From NCBI GenBank assembly GCA_022843845.1, contig JALHMW010000004.1, positions 1-64,000 on the forward strand: DNA of 64,000 bases. The letters are read 5' to 3'. Origin of the DNA: Archangium sp. GTDB taxonomy: Bacteria > Myxococcota > Myxococcia > Myxococcales > Myxococcaceae. How positions within the stretch are numbered: position 1 is the first letter of the stretch; the number at the start of each line of letters is the position of its first letter. The position numbers were made by a program, and so were the translations under genes. The notes under the pieces were generated by a model that was given only the letters and a program-made list of their open reading frames with translations, searched no databases and had not been told where the DNA came from. Shown one piece after another: positions 32,366-41,800 of this stretch.

Positions 32366-33370
32366 TCACTTCTTCCCGGCAGCGAAGTCCTTCTTCGCGG
32401 CGAGGATCGCGTCGAGCAGCGCTTTGTTGCCAGCGCTCTTCTTCGCGTAGATGTCCCACACGGGGCGGGCCTTGTCCTGCCAGAGCTTCGTCTGCTCCGG
32501 CGTCAGCTTGCAGACGACCTTCTTCGCGGCCGTGAAGTTCTCGAGGAGCGGCCCGGTGAGGTTGCGCACGCCCTCGATGCCAGAGCGCTCGTCGGTGCGA
32601 ACCAGAAGCAGCGTCTTCAGATCGTCGGGCTGCGCGTCGAACACCTTCTTCGACATCACCACGATGCCCGGCTGGTAGATGTGGCGCGTGTACGTGTAGT
32701 GCGTCACGCCCTTGTACCAACTGGTCGCCTGCGACAGCAGCGGGCTGTTCGAGTAGCCGTCGACCGTGCCCGTCTGGAGCGCGCCGAGGACCTCGGGCGT
32801 CGACATCTCGACGGGCGCGGCGCCGAAGGACTTGTACGTCTCCATGTGCACGTACGACTCCTGCGAGCGCATCTTGAGGCCCTTCATGTCGTCGGGCTTC
32901 TCGACGCACTTCCCCTTGATGCCGTAGCCGTGCCAGCCGTTCTCGCCCCACATCACCATCACGAAGCCCTTGGCCTCGAGCAGCTTGGTGACGTTGGGAC
33001 GGATCTTGTCGAGCACGTAGTCGGCTTCGGCATCAGTCGCGTACAGGTAGGGCAGCTCGATGCCAGCGAGCTCGGGCACGAAGCTGGCGAGCGCGCCGGC
33101 CGAGCCACCGAACATGCCGATGTTGCCGTTGCGCGTCTCTTCGACCATCTCCTTCTCGCCGCCGAGCTTGCCGCCCAGGAACAGCTTGAGCTTGACCTTG
33201 TTGCCCGAGTCCTTCTCGAGGCGCGCCTTCACGCCGTCGAGCCAGTCGGACCACGGCGTGCCTTCGGGCGCGACGGAGCCGACCTTGATGACGAGCGGCT
33301 TGGGATCTTGAGCGAGCGCGGGACTGGCGATGAGCAGCGCGCCGACGACGAGGGAGAGCAGGTGCTTCAC
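32366..33370 (-). CDS. dctP: TRAP transporter substrate-binding protein DctP (TatP-like)
   Basis: The 334-residue product has a signal peptide ending PALA-QD and the DctP fold: VIKVGSVAPEGTPWSDWLDG, the GGKLGGEKEMVEETRNGNIGMF region, and GLKMRSQESYVHMETYKSFGA with the ligand-contacting Arg. The TPEVLGALQTGTVDG motif follows. TRAP binding proteins deliver carboxylates such as C4-dicarboxylates or sialic acid; the ligand here is unknown. A strong stem-loop lies on each side of the gene. Together with a TatT gene upstream it is most like the treponemal TatT/TatP pair, in which lipoprotein TatT binds the binding protein. Confidence 0.95.
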   Translation of the reverse strand: MKHLLSLVVGALLIASPALAQDPKPLVIKVGSVAPEGTPWSDWLDGVKARLEKDSGNKVKLKLFLGGKLGGEKEMVEETRNGNIGMFGGSAGALASFVPELAGIELPYLYATDAEADYVLDKIRPNVTKLLEAKGFVMVMWGENGWHGYGIKGKCVEKPDDMKGLKMRSQESYVHMETYKSFGAAPVEMSTPEVLGALQTGTVDGYSNSPLLSQATSWYKGVTHYTYTRHIYQPGIVVMSKKVFDAQPDDLKTLLLVRTDERSGIEGVRNLTGPLLENFTAAKKVVCKLTPEQTKLWQDKARPVWDIYAKKSAGNKALLDAILAAKKDFAAGKK

Positions 33371-33442
33371 GGAAGACCTCCAGAGGTGCGGAGACAGACG
33401 AGTCCCGCGAGGGTGGTGGGTGAGTCGAAAGGACCGACGCGA

Positions 33443-33472
33443 GCGCCCCGGGCAAATTTCAACCCGGAGCGC
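33443..33472 (-). other. Strong stem-loop between tatT and dctP
   Basis: On the transcribed (minus) strand, GCGCTCCGGG and CCCGGGGCGC form a 10-bp stem with a single G-U pair and a 10-base loop TTGAAATTTG. No T-run follows. An mRNA-processing or stabilising element upstream of dctP is the simplest reading. Confidence 0.6.
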
Positions 33473-33485
33473 GCAGCGGGTCAGG

Positions 33486-34361
33486 TCAGAACTTCTCGTC
33501 GATCTGCGAGAGCAGCTTCTTGGCCTTCTCCTGCTCGAGCAGGTTCTCGGCTTCGATCTCGGGCTCGGCGGTCGCGCTGGCGGCGATGACGTCCTTCAGC
33601 AGCTTCTCGAAGGTCGCCTTGTCCTGGCGCTTGACGCACAGATAGTCGGCCCAGAGCACCTTGGTGCCGAGGTAGTTGGGCGCGAGCTGAACGGCCTTCT
33701 TGAAGTTCTCTTCGCTCTTGTCGAGCGAGCCACCGGCGAGGCCTGCGGTCTGCGCCTCGTAGCCGCCGAGGTACCGCCAGGGCGCGGCGTAGAAGAACAT
33801 CTCGTCCATCGACTTGACGTGATCGATGGTGGCCTTGATGTCGTCCTTGTAGCGAAGGCGGGTCGCGAAGCCCTTGCTGGCCGCCCACTTCCCGAGCGAC
33901 GACGCGTACCAGTACATCGCGGGAATCGACTCTTTCGGAGCCTTCACGATCGACTCGGCGTGCGTCTTGCCCTCGGCCATCATCTTCGCGAACTCAGGCG
34001 CAGAGAGCTTCAGTGACTTGGTCGCCCAGTCGAGGCCCTTCTGGTACGCCTCGTCGCGCTTCTCGTTCTTCTCTTCGAAGGAGTAGCGCTCACCAGCGAG
34101 GTACCAGCCGCGCGCCAGCTTGGCGTACAGCTCGGCGTCGGCGGTGGTGGTGGCCAGCGCTTCCCACTTCGCGACGGCCTCCATGTGCTTGGCGGCGTCC
34201 TTGCGCGCGGCCCACAGGGCGTCAGCGTCACCAGCTGCGGCTGCGTCGACCGTGCCCGTCGCCGTCGTCACCTTCTCGTCCCACTTGGCCGAGTGCTGCG
34301 TCGCGCACCCCATCAGCGCAGAGCTGACCAGTACGGCAACCACCGTCAAAAGCTGCTTCAT
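33486..34361 (-). CDS. tatT: TRAP transporter TatT component family lipoprotein
   Basis: The 291-residue protein has lipobox SSALMGC and helices arranged like TPR units (AELYAKLARGWYLAGERYSF, KEDEAYQKGLDWATKSLKL-like, ESIPAMYWYASSLGKWA, YLGGYEAQTAGLAGGS, LAPNYLGTKVLWADYLCVKR). It ends in a helix with LLEQEKAKKLLSQIDEKF. This order matches the TatT family known from Treponema, a TPR lipoprotein that docks to the substrate-binding TRAP protein. It is the first gene of the tatT-dctP-dctQ-dctM operon and has a palindrome about 78 bp upstream. Confidence 0.85.
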   Translation of the reverse strand: MKQLLTVVAVLVSSALMGCATQHSAKWDEKVTTATGTVDAAAAGDADALWAARKDAAKHMEAVAKWEALATTTADAELYAKLARGWYLAGERYSFEEKNEKRDEAYQKGLDWATKSLKLSAPEFAKMMAEGKTHAESIVKAPKESIPAMYWYASSLGKWAASKGFATRLRYKDDIKATIDHVKSMDEMFFYAAPWRYLGGYEAQTAGLAGGSLDKSEENFKKAVQLAPNYLGTKVLWADYLCVKRQDKATFEKLLKDVIAASATAEPEIEAENLLEQEKAKKLLSQIDEKF

Positions 34362-34438
34362 CGTTTGCTCCTTTGAGAGAGAACCCCGCGCGCCTTCCTA
34401 GCGGGTCGCTCCCGGGTGTCTAGCGTCGGATCTCAAGA

Positions 34439-34463
34439 CATTTCGAAATGACGCGTTTCGTCA
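34439..34463. promoter_or_regulatory. Palindrome CATTTCGAAATG plus adjacent inverted repeat upstream of tatT
   Basis: CATTTCGAAATG at 34439-34450 is a perfect 12-bp palindrome, adjoined by TGACG (34449-34453) and CGTCA (34459-34463). It lies 78 bp in front of the tatT ATG and just past the end of the preceding gene, so it is a plausible operator for the TRAP operon. Confidence 0.4.
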
Positions 34464-35078
34464 CTCCTGATGGCCGCGGCTGCCGGAGCGAAACTCGACC
34501 AGGCGGAACAACCAGTCTTCAGGCCCGCGCACCCCGACCTTGCCGATGTTGGCCGCGTAATAGTGCGTGTGCGGGGCGCTGCCGTCGAGGCCGGTCTCGA
34601 GCACGGCGAGGCAATGCTCGACGTTGATGCCGTTGGGGAGATCGACCTGCGCGTCGAGCGCGAGCACCTCGTACTGGGACAGGTCCCTGGTGCCCTTCTC
34701 GATCGACGCTGGCGCCTGCCACCTCGAGCCTCGCGTCATCACGGCCGGGAGCACGACGACTTCACCTTCGGCGCGGCTGCTCGAGCGCTCCAGCCATTGG
34801 CCTTCCTTCACGCGCCACGTGCCGCTGCCCGACTTCTTCCCCAGCGAGAACGAGAACGAGGCCTTCCACTCGACGAACGAGTTGATCGAGACCTTGCCCT
34901 TGCCGCCCGACTGGAGCTGGTAGGTCCACGAGGCGCCGGCCTTCTGAATGAAGTACTCGGCGCCGAGGCGGGTCGCTTCGGTGGTGGCGGTCGCTGGCTG
35001 ACGCGCGGTGGGCGGCTCCGTGGCGACGGCGGCAGACGAGACCACGACGAGCGCGACGACGAGAGAGCACCGATGCAC
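34461..35078 (-). CDS. Exported protein of unknown function
   Basis: The 205-residue product has a signal peptide ending AAVA-TE. The mature protein is beta-rich, with several antiparallel-looking strands (ASWTYQLQSGGKGKVSINSF, ASFSFSLGKKSGSGTWRV, EVVVLPAVMTRGSRWQAPA), one cysteine and HTHYYAANIGKVGVRGPEDW near the end. The pattern of THYYA followed by GKVG resembles carbohydrate- or lipoprotein-type domains in which a polar patch sits on a beta sheet, but I cannot name a family. It is 40 bp downstream of the FIST-domain gene on the same strand and upstream of the tatT operon. Confidence 0.75.
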   Translation of the reverse strand: MHRCSLVVALVVVSSAAVATEPPTARQPATATTEATRLGAEYFIQKAGASWTYQLQSGGKGKVSINSFVEWKASFSFSLGKKSGSGTWRVKEGQWLERSSSRAEGEVVVLPAVMTRGSRWQAPASIEKGTRDLSQYEVLALDAQVDLPNGINVEHCLAVLETGLDGSAPHTHYYAANIGKVGVRGPEDWLFRLVEFRSGSRGHQE

Positions 35079-35118
35079 GCGCGTGACTATGGCCGTGGCG
35101 CGCGCAGAACTGAAGAGC

Positions 35119-36246
35119 TCAGTGAACGGCCGGGCGCAGCAGCACCAACACGCTCGAGGCGCCGTGCAGGCAGGAGCGGCCCAGCAGCGGCGCGAGCTCG
35201 CCGTTGGAGAACAGGCCAGCCATCGGCGTGGCGGGAAACCGGGCCGCGACGAGACCCGCGTCGTGATCGTCGACGCCGAACAAGGCGCGCCCGCGGCTCG
35301 AGCACGAGAACAGCAGCACCGCGGCGGGCGTCGACTTCAGCGCGGCGAGGCTCGACGTGAGCGACGACTCGGCCGCCTCGGCGTCACGGAGCATGAAGTG
35401 GATGAGCTGCAAGGGCTCCAGCACCGCGCCGATCGCGATGGCTTTGCGGGTGGCTTCGAGCCCGACGAGCTTCCGCACCACCACCGCCGACGCGTCCTGT
35501 TCGACGTGCCCGGTCTCGAGGCCGACGCCGACGAGGAGGCCGTGGCGAAGGCGCTCCTGGACGTCTGGCGTGGACGCGGCGTGGAGCTTCTGGAGCGCGT
35601 CGATGGGTGACTTCCCGTCGAGCTCGAGCACCAGGTGCCCTTCGACCGCCGTCGCGAACATGGGAGGCCCGACCGGACGGCAGCCCTGCGCGACGACGGC
35701 TTCGACCTCGAGGTTGCCCGAGAGCGCGACACAGACGGCGCCCGAGGTGTGGACCCGCTCGTCGAGGAAGAGCCGATGGCCGCCCGGTGAGCTGCCGCCA
35801 CTCGCCAGCGCGCCAGTCGTCACCACGCCGGGCGCCGACTCGTCGAGCCACGCGAGGAGCGGCTCGGGCTTGAAGGTGAAGGGATCGCCGAAGAGCAGCA
35901 CGGCTTTCGGCCGCGTCGTGAAGGTGGGGCGCTCGCCCAACCGAAGTGACTGCGCCTCGAGTCGCACGCCCGGGAGTGACGCCGCCATCAACGAGAGCGC
36001 CGGCACGTCTTCGGCCTCGCGCGCAGCACCGATGACGCCGCTTCCCGAGCAGCCGATGAGGGTGGCGGCCGGGAAGCGCTCACGCAGCCGCGCAAGGACG
36101 ATCGGCGCCTCTTTGAGCAGCCCCGTCGAGATGAAGACGAGCAGCAGGTCAGGCGTGGCGTCGAGCTCACGATCGATGACCTCGAGCGCACGCGAGACCG
36201 CACCTTCACCACTCGGGTCCCTCGCCAGCGCCGACGCCCACTTCAT
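35119..36246 (-). CDS. FIST-domain sensory protein
   Basis: The 375-residue protein has FIST N and C domains, thought to bind small ligands such as amino acids in signal transduction. Characteristic segments are LLLVFISTGLL, PAATLIGCSGSGVIG, TTGALASGGSSPGG, AVCVALSGNLEVEAVVAQGCRPVG and a C-terminal AVLLFSCSSRGRALFG with PMAGLFSNGELAP. No output domain (GGDEF, kinase or receptor) is fused, so it must act as a separate module. It is divergent from a lipoprotein hydrolase gene (64-bp gap). Confidence 0.88.
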   Translation of the reverse strand: MKWASALARDPSGEGAVSRALEVIDRELDATPDLLLVFISTGLLKEAPIVLARLRERFPAATLIGCSGSGVIGAAREAEDVPALSLMAASLPGVRLEAQSLRLGERPTFTTRPKAVLLFGDPFTFKPEPLLAWLDESAPGVVTTGALASGGSSPGGHRLFLDERVHTSGAVCVALSGNLEVEAVVAQGCRPVGPPMFATAVEGHLVLELDGKSPIDALQKLHAASTPDVQERLRHGLLVGVGLETGHVEQDASAVVVRKLVGLEATRKAIAIGAVLEPLQLIHFMLRDAEAAESSLTSSLAALKSTPAAVLLFSCSSRGRALFGVDDHDAGLVAARFPATPMAGLFSNGELAPLLGRSCLHGASSVLVLLRPAVH

Positions 36247-36309
36247 CGATCACTCCTGCCGTCGTGGAACGGCGTGCAATTTCACCCCGCGCTCCCTACA
36301 CGAAGGCCC

Positions 36310-37935
36310 ATGCGCCGTGGCTTCTTCCTGTTGTCGTCACTCCTCGCGTGTGCGCCTGCCGCGCCGGACCCGAACGTCATCGAGCAGTCGGGGCCCATCT
36401 CGATTCGGCGCGAGCTGCTGCGCGTTCCAGCGCCCCGCCCTCCTCCCAACCCGCTGACGCAGACGCCCACGCCTGACGAGCTCGATGGCGTGACGGTGGT
36501 TCGGTATCGCGTCGACACCGGCCAACGTGCACCTCGGGCCGCGCGCGCGATCGTCGTGCTGATGCCGGGCTTCATGGGCGGCGCTGGCTCGTTCGACTCC
36601 CTCGCGCGCGGCATCGTGCGGCGCTCGTCGGGCGAAGACGCGTTCGAGGCGTGGGCCATCGATCGACGCAGCAACGCGATGGAGGACCGCACCGGCATCG
36701 AAGCGGCGCTCGCGGCGCAGAACCCCGATGTGCTGACCAATTACTACTTCGCGGGCGAGCCGATCGCCGGCAAGACTTTCGAGGGCTTCAAGCGGCAACA
36801 GGACGTCGCGTTCGAGTCGGAGTGGGGCCTCGCGTCGACGATGAACGATCTGCGCGCGGTGATCTCCCTCGTGCCGGCCGATCAGCGGCGCGCGCACGTC
36901 ATTCTCGCGGGCCACTCGCTCGGCTCAGGCCTCGCAGGCATGTACGCCGCGTGGGACTTCGACGGCACGCCAGGCTTCTCGGAGCTCGCGGGGCTGGTGT
37001 TGATCGACGGCGTGACGGGCTCCGAAGGCGCACCGCTGGGCTTCACGAAGGAGGAATACGAGACGACGGGCCTGCCCAACTCGGGCTTCGGAGGCCGGCC
37101 GAGCCTCAAGCAGGTGCGTGAGGAGAACCGGTACTTCGCGTTCCCGTTGCTCGAGGCGAAGCTGTTCCCGATCGGCGTCGGCACCGCGCTGCGCTCGACG
37201 TTCCGGCCCGACGCGATCGAACGAGACCAACCGCGCCGCGACGCGCTCGAGACGCTCTTCCTCTCCAGCGACCTGCCCCGCATGACGAACCGCGCTGCGT
37301 TCGGGCTCGCCTTCGATGCCGCGACCTGTCCCGTCAGCATCGCAGCCGTCAACGCGGGCCAGACCGATGGGCCGCTCGTCGACACGACCTCTGCCTTTGG
37401 CGGCACCATCAAGAAGCCGGCGAGCAGCAACCAGACGTTCAAGTGGGTCGAGTTCGACCAGACCGAGCCGAAGGAGCTCACCTCGTTGACCGAGTTCGCG
37501 CTCGCCTGGGCCCGACCCGGCGCCGACTTCGGCGAGTGGTACTTTCCCTCACGGCTCTCGCTCGACACCGCGCTGGGCGCCAGCCTGACCCTCGGCCCGA
37601 CGGAGTGGCCCGCGACCGACTACGCGATTCGAACGTTCCACGGCCGGAGCATCGACGCGCCGGTGCTGGTCGAGGCGGCCGGCATCTTGAGCGGCGACGT
37701 CACGAAGTACGACCGCCTCAAGGCGTTGCTGCCACCCGTGGGAGAAGGCCGCCCTGGCGCCGGCTCCACGCGGAGCGAACAAGCTGGCTTCGAGGCGCTC
37801 TCGCACCCCTCGTTCACGCACATCGATCCGCTCGCAGGCACCGACGTTGCCGGCGGCGAGGTCGCGCGTTGGTTCGACGCGGTCGTCGGGTTTGCCCGGC
37901 GCTCCACCACGAGCCCGGGTGTCGTCGTGCCTTGA
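36310..37935 (+). CDS. Lipoprotein with alpha/beta-hydrolase fold
   Basis: From ATG 36310 the protein is 541 residues, with a short lipoprotein signal (LLSSLLAC). A domain with alpha/beta-hydrolase topology follows: an oxyanion strand VLMPGFMGGAGSF, the nucleophile elbow AGHSLGSGLAGMYA (Ser at about residue 203), and LVLIDG after it. The catalytic His is likely in SHPSFTHIDPL near the end. The substrate is unknown. Lipoproteins of this kind recur in myxobacteria, and a second, differently built one lies at 52.4 kb in this window. Confidence 0.85.
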   Translation: MRRGFFLLSSLLACAPAAPDPNVIEQSGPISIRRELLRVPAPRPPPNPLTQTPTPDELDGVTVVRYRVDTGQRAPRAARAIVVLMPGFMGGAGSFDSLARGIVRRSSGEDAFEAWAIDRRSNAMEDRTGIEAALAAQNPDVLTNYYFAGEPIAGKTFEGFKRQQDVAFESEWGLASTMNDLRAVISLVPADQRRAHVILAGHSLGSGLAGMYAAWDFDGTPGFSELAGLVLIDGVTGSEGAPLGFTKEEYETTGLPNSGFGGRPSLKQVREENRYFAFPLLEAKLFPIGVGTALRSTFRPDAIERDQPRRDALETLFLSSDLPRMTNRAAFGLAFDAATCPVSIAAVNAGQTDGPLVDTTSAFGGTIKKPASSNQTFKWVEFDQTEPKELTSLTEFALAWARPGADFGEWYFPSRLSLDTALGASLTLGPTEWPATDYAIRTFHGRSIDAPVLVEAAGILSGDVTKYDRLKALLPPVGEGRPGAGSTRSEQAGFEALSHPSFTHIDPLAGTDVAGGEVARWFDAVVGFARRSTTSPGVVVP

Positions 37936-37967
37936 CCGTCGACGCGCGTTGAGGTCGCTTCACTTCA

Positions 37968-38369
37968 ATGATCGCGCACGTATTCGCCGCGCTGGTGCTG
38001 TCGCAGGAGGCGAGCGCCGGGCGACGACTCGAGCTCGAGCTCGAGCAACGCCTCATGCAGCTCGAGGCCCAATCGCGAACCTCGCGCACCTTTCGGACGC
38101 TGGGCATCGTCACGCTCGTAGGCACTGGCGTCGCTCGAGAGCTCAAGGGCGTCTTCGCCGCGGTACAGCGCTGGCACGAGTATCAAGCGCTCCGGTACGA
38201 GCCCTCGGGCGAACGCGGCTTCAAGGAGATGGAGGGCGCGCTCATCGTCTCGTGGATCGTCACCGGCGCGCTGGCCGGGATGACGGCGATTCTGTTCGGC
38301 ATCGGCTTCTCGTCCGATCCGGGCGACGAGGTGGCTCGCGTCCGAGATGAGCTGAAGACGACACCCTGA
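37968..38369 (+). CDS. Small membrane protein with N-terminal coiled coil
   Basis: The 133-residue product has a short N-terminal hydrophobic segment, a Glu/Leu/Arg coiled coil (RRLELELEQRLMQLEAQ) at about 20-37, and two transmembrane segments at about 45-58 and 93-113 (VSWIVTGALAGMTAILFGIGF). Not recognised. It lies 32 bp after the lipoprotein hydrolase gene and 68 bp before another small membrane protein, all on the same strand, and has acceptable codon use. Confidence 0.6.
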   Translation: MIAHVFAALVLSQEASAGRRLELELEQRLMQLEAQSRTSRTFRTLGIVTLVGTGVARELKGVFAAVQRWHEYQALRYEPSGERGFKEMEGALIVSWIVTGALAGMTAILFGIGFSSDPGDEVARVRDELKTTP

Positions 38370-38437
38370 GGCATTCCGCGCCATTGGCCAGGCGCCCGGG
38401 GTGCACCACGTGCGAACTCCCTCTCACGGAGCCCGCC

Positions 38438-38716
38438 ATGAACGTTCCCCACCTGTACGTCGTCGCCTTCAACTTCACCGTGCTCATTCCCCTCGCAGCC
38501 TTCTGGGTCCTCAGCGCGCGCCGAGGGCCGCCGACCGACTTCACCATCGGCGTCTTCGCGTTCGTTGCTGGGCTGGTCGGGATCGCCGATGCCGTGATGC
38601 TGTCGAATGACCTCTTCTTCGGGTTCATGCCGGGCCTGATTGGGACGGCCGCCACGATCTTCGGCGCCAGGAAGCTCTTCATCTGGAAGCGCAACGACGA
38701 GTTCCAGCGGCGCTGA
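38438..38716 (+). CDS. Small three-TM membrane protein
   Basis: The protein has 92 residues from ATG 38438 and three hydrophobic segments (VVAFNFTVLIPLAAFWVL, FTIGVFAFVAGLVGIADAVML, FFGFMPGLIGTAATIFG), ending with a basic KLFIWKRNDEFQRR. No family recognised. An earlier in-frame start at 38384 lacks support. Confidence 0.6.
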   Translation: MNVPHLYVVAFNFTVLIPLAAFWVLSARRGPPTDFTIGVFAFVAGLVGIADAVMLSNDLFFGFMPGLIGTAATIFGARKLFIWKRNDEFQRR

Positions 38717-38808
38717 CGCGTCCCCTGCACCACACGAGCGCGTCTCCCACCACACAGTCGCGCACCGGCCTGCGGTTCCGCTGACGCCATTTCTCGGAAT
38801 GACTGGGC

Positions 38809-38824
38809 TGGCGTGAGGCTTGCT
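38809..38824 (+). promoter_or_regulatory. Sigma-54-type promoter upstream of the giant secreted protein gene
   Basis: TGGCGT-GAGGC-TTGCT matches the -24/-12 consensus TGGCAC-N5-TTGCW, with the invariant GG and GC exactly 12 bp apart. The implied transcript start (about 38835) leaves only about 8 bases before the ATG at 38843 and no ribosome site, so translation would be nearly leaderless. The match could be chance in such GC-rich DNA. Confidence 0.4.
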
Positions 38825-38842
38825 GTAGCGTGCCGGGCGCGC

Positions 38843-41800
38843 ATGAGCCCGACACTCCTTCTTCCGTGGTTGGTCGTGCAGGCCGCGTCGCTGAGCCAGA
38901 GTTCGGTTCCAGCGACGGGTCGACACGAGACGATTCTCACCCTCGACGCCCCCGGGGCCGTGCATCTGTCAGCACGAAGCGGGAGCGGCACCTCGTGTGA
39001 AGTCATCGATCGCGTCCGCGGGCCGTTCGCGCGCGCCGGCACCGTGGGCCGCACCAACTGCGAGCTCGATCTGCTCCTCGACGCCGGCCAGTACAAGGTT
39101 CGGCTCGAGTCACCGGTGAAGGGCAAGGGCGCCGTCACCATCGCGGTGACGCCGTTCGCCGAGCGCAACACGTCTCCGGTGCAGCTCGCCAACGGCGCCG
39201 CGGTCGAGCTCACGCTCAAGCCGATGCAGCAGGCCTCGTTCTGGCTGCCGGTGCCGACGCGCGGCGTGCCGTACGTGCGCATCTCAGGACGAAACGCGGG
39301 TGACGTTCGGCTGTGGAGAAACGGTGAGTGGCTCGAGCCCATCACGCTGCGACGGACGACCGTCACCAACACGCCCGGCTACCCGATGCACGAGTGGTGG
39401 CTCGATCAGACGCTCGAGGCCGGCGACTACCAGCTCGTGGTGTACGGCCGCGACGCCGTCACGGTCACCGGCTCGACGCAAGACGACTCACTCACGCTCG
39501 AGCGCGGCTTTCGTCCCGGGCCCGCGGAGCGTTCGGTCTCGTTCACCCTGCCCGTCTCTGGCGTGTTGACGCTCGAGCTGCCGCGCACGCCGACGGCCGG
39601 GTACGTCGCGCTCGACGCCACGCCCGAGGCCCAGGTGCAGCTGCAGGTGGCCGAGCTCAGCTCCGGCGCCCCGCTCTCGTTCGGGGCGAGCTGCACGATC
39701 CCCAAAGCCGCCCTCGTTCCCGAGTGCGCGGTGCGCAGCTACGGCACACCCGATCGCCGGGTGGTGTTGCTCCGGGGGCCGAGGGGCACGAAGGGCACCA
39801 TCGAGTGGGCGACCGCAGTCAGCAACGATCTCGGCTGGCTGACCTCGTGGAACGGCGGCTACTACGGCGCGGCGAGCACCAACTTCAGCTTCTCGACGCG
39901 CATGTCGGGCCGCGTGATGGTCGCCACGCACGACCTCCCCATCGACTCCGACGCCGCGCCGCTCGGCTGCCAGCTCGAGATGTACGACTCTGGCGGCGTC
40001 GCACAGGGTGGCCTCGGCTTATCGCCACAACCCAAGCTCTGGGCCAGCGACTCGAACAGCAGCCGCGTGATCGCGCGCTCGATGACGACGCTCGGTGACG
40101 GCGAGGCCCTCGAGAAGGAGTTCAACTACGACGAAGGCGGCGCGCTGATCTGGTTCGAGCTGACGTCGGCGAACAAGTACCGGATTCGCACCGACGGCGG
40201 GCGCAAGAACCGCTGCGAGGTCTACCGCTTCAAGCCCGACGGCACCCTCGAGCGCCTCACGCAGACGAAGGCGACCGAGACCCCCGGCTGCGATCAGGTG
40301 CTCGCGCTGGGAAAGGGCCAGTACCAGGTGCAGCTGTTCGGCGGCGTCTCTGGCATCGAGAAGCTGGTCGTTCGCGAAGACTCGAAGCGCGAGCTGAAGA
40401 AGGCCTCCGTGCGGAGCACCTGCCAGCTGCCTCCAGCCGAGCTCAGCCCGGGCCGCTACCGGCTGATCCTCACGCGCACCGGCGCCATCACCGCCCGCGG
40501 CGTCACCCTCACCCAGCTGCCCGTCGACACCAGCGTGCCAGTGCACGTGAGCCTCGACCCGAAGCAGACCCTCGCGTTGCCGCTCGCGCGGGGCTCGACG
40601 TTCGTGGTGCGTTCTTCGGGCGGCGTGAAGTTCGGCTGTCAGCTTCCGGGAGCGCCGTCGGCCGTGAGCGTCTCTGATTGCTCCGTTCCGGCCACGTCGT
40701 CGGGCGACACGTTGACGCTCTCGAACCCTGGCGAACTCCCGGTGCAGGTGACCCTCTTCAGGCCGGTGCCGACCCCGAACGCAGGCGCCATCACCTCGTA
40801 CAGCCCGGCGCTCAAAGCCTTGCCGAAGCTCGCGCCTGAGCAGCCAGCCTGGTTCGACTTCGCTCGCGATCAGTCGAACGCGGCCATCTTCGAGGTCGAG
40901 ACGCCGGGCCTCTACAACGTGACGACGCTGGGCCTGCTGAGCACCTCGTGCCGGCTGCGAACGCCGGTCGTCGATCTCGTCGCGCAGAACGAAGGCGGAG
41001 GCCGGGGGCGCAACTGCCTCATCCAGACCTACCTGCAGAAGGGTCGCTATCTGTTGAGCGCGACGACGCGAGGCCAGAGCATGGGCCGTGGCGCGCTGTT
41101 CCTGCTGCGAAAGCCGGCGAAGCTCTTCGCCGGCGTGTCGGGCGAAGGTGAGTCGTTCTTCCGCGTCGACGCGAACGACCTCGTCCAGCAGAAGCTCGTC
41201 GTGACGAAGGCTGGCGACTACCAGCTGGGCACGACGGCGCAGGGCGCGAGCCTGCTGTGCCGCATCGACGACCCGGAGGGCTGGCCGGTCGAAGCCGTGC
41301 CGTCACCGTGCGTCGGTACGCGCGCTCTCGGGGCGGGCACCTACCAGTGGACGCAGATGCCCCTCACCGTGGAGTCGATGCGCCGCACGAAGCTCGAACG
41401 CGTGCGTGAGCCCATCGTGCTCAAGGGCAACCGGCCGCACACGGTGCAGGCCTTCACCTGGTACGACGCCGAGCTCGGCAGCGACGGGAAAGACGAGTTC
41501 ACCTTCACGCTCGAAGGTGAGTCGACGCTCGACGTGGTGCTGACGCAGGGCATGCAGGGGCGCGTGTTCCTCCTCGAGAAGAACCAGGCGCCCAAAGCGG
41601 TCGAGGTGATCGCGCCGCAGGTGTCTGCATACGGCTCGTCAGGGCAGGAAGAATCCCAGGAGTCCGGTGAGTCCGAGGGCCAGGGCGAGCAGGAGTACAG
41701 CGGCGAGGGTGACGGCGAGTACAGCCGCGATGGCGAATCGGAAGGCGACGGCGAATCGGACGGCAACAGCGACCCGGTCGTCGCAGCGGGACCGACGGGT

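Noticed and set aside
41630-41800. DNA repeat or CRISPR-like array in the giant gene
   Set aside because: The repetition is codon-level low complexity (Glu/Ser/Gly), with no constant repeat/spacer units.
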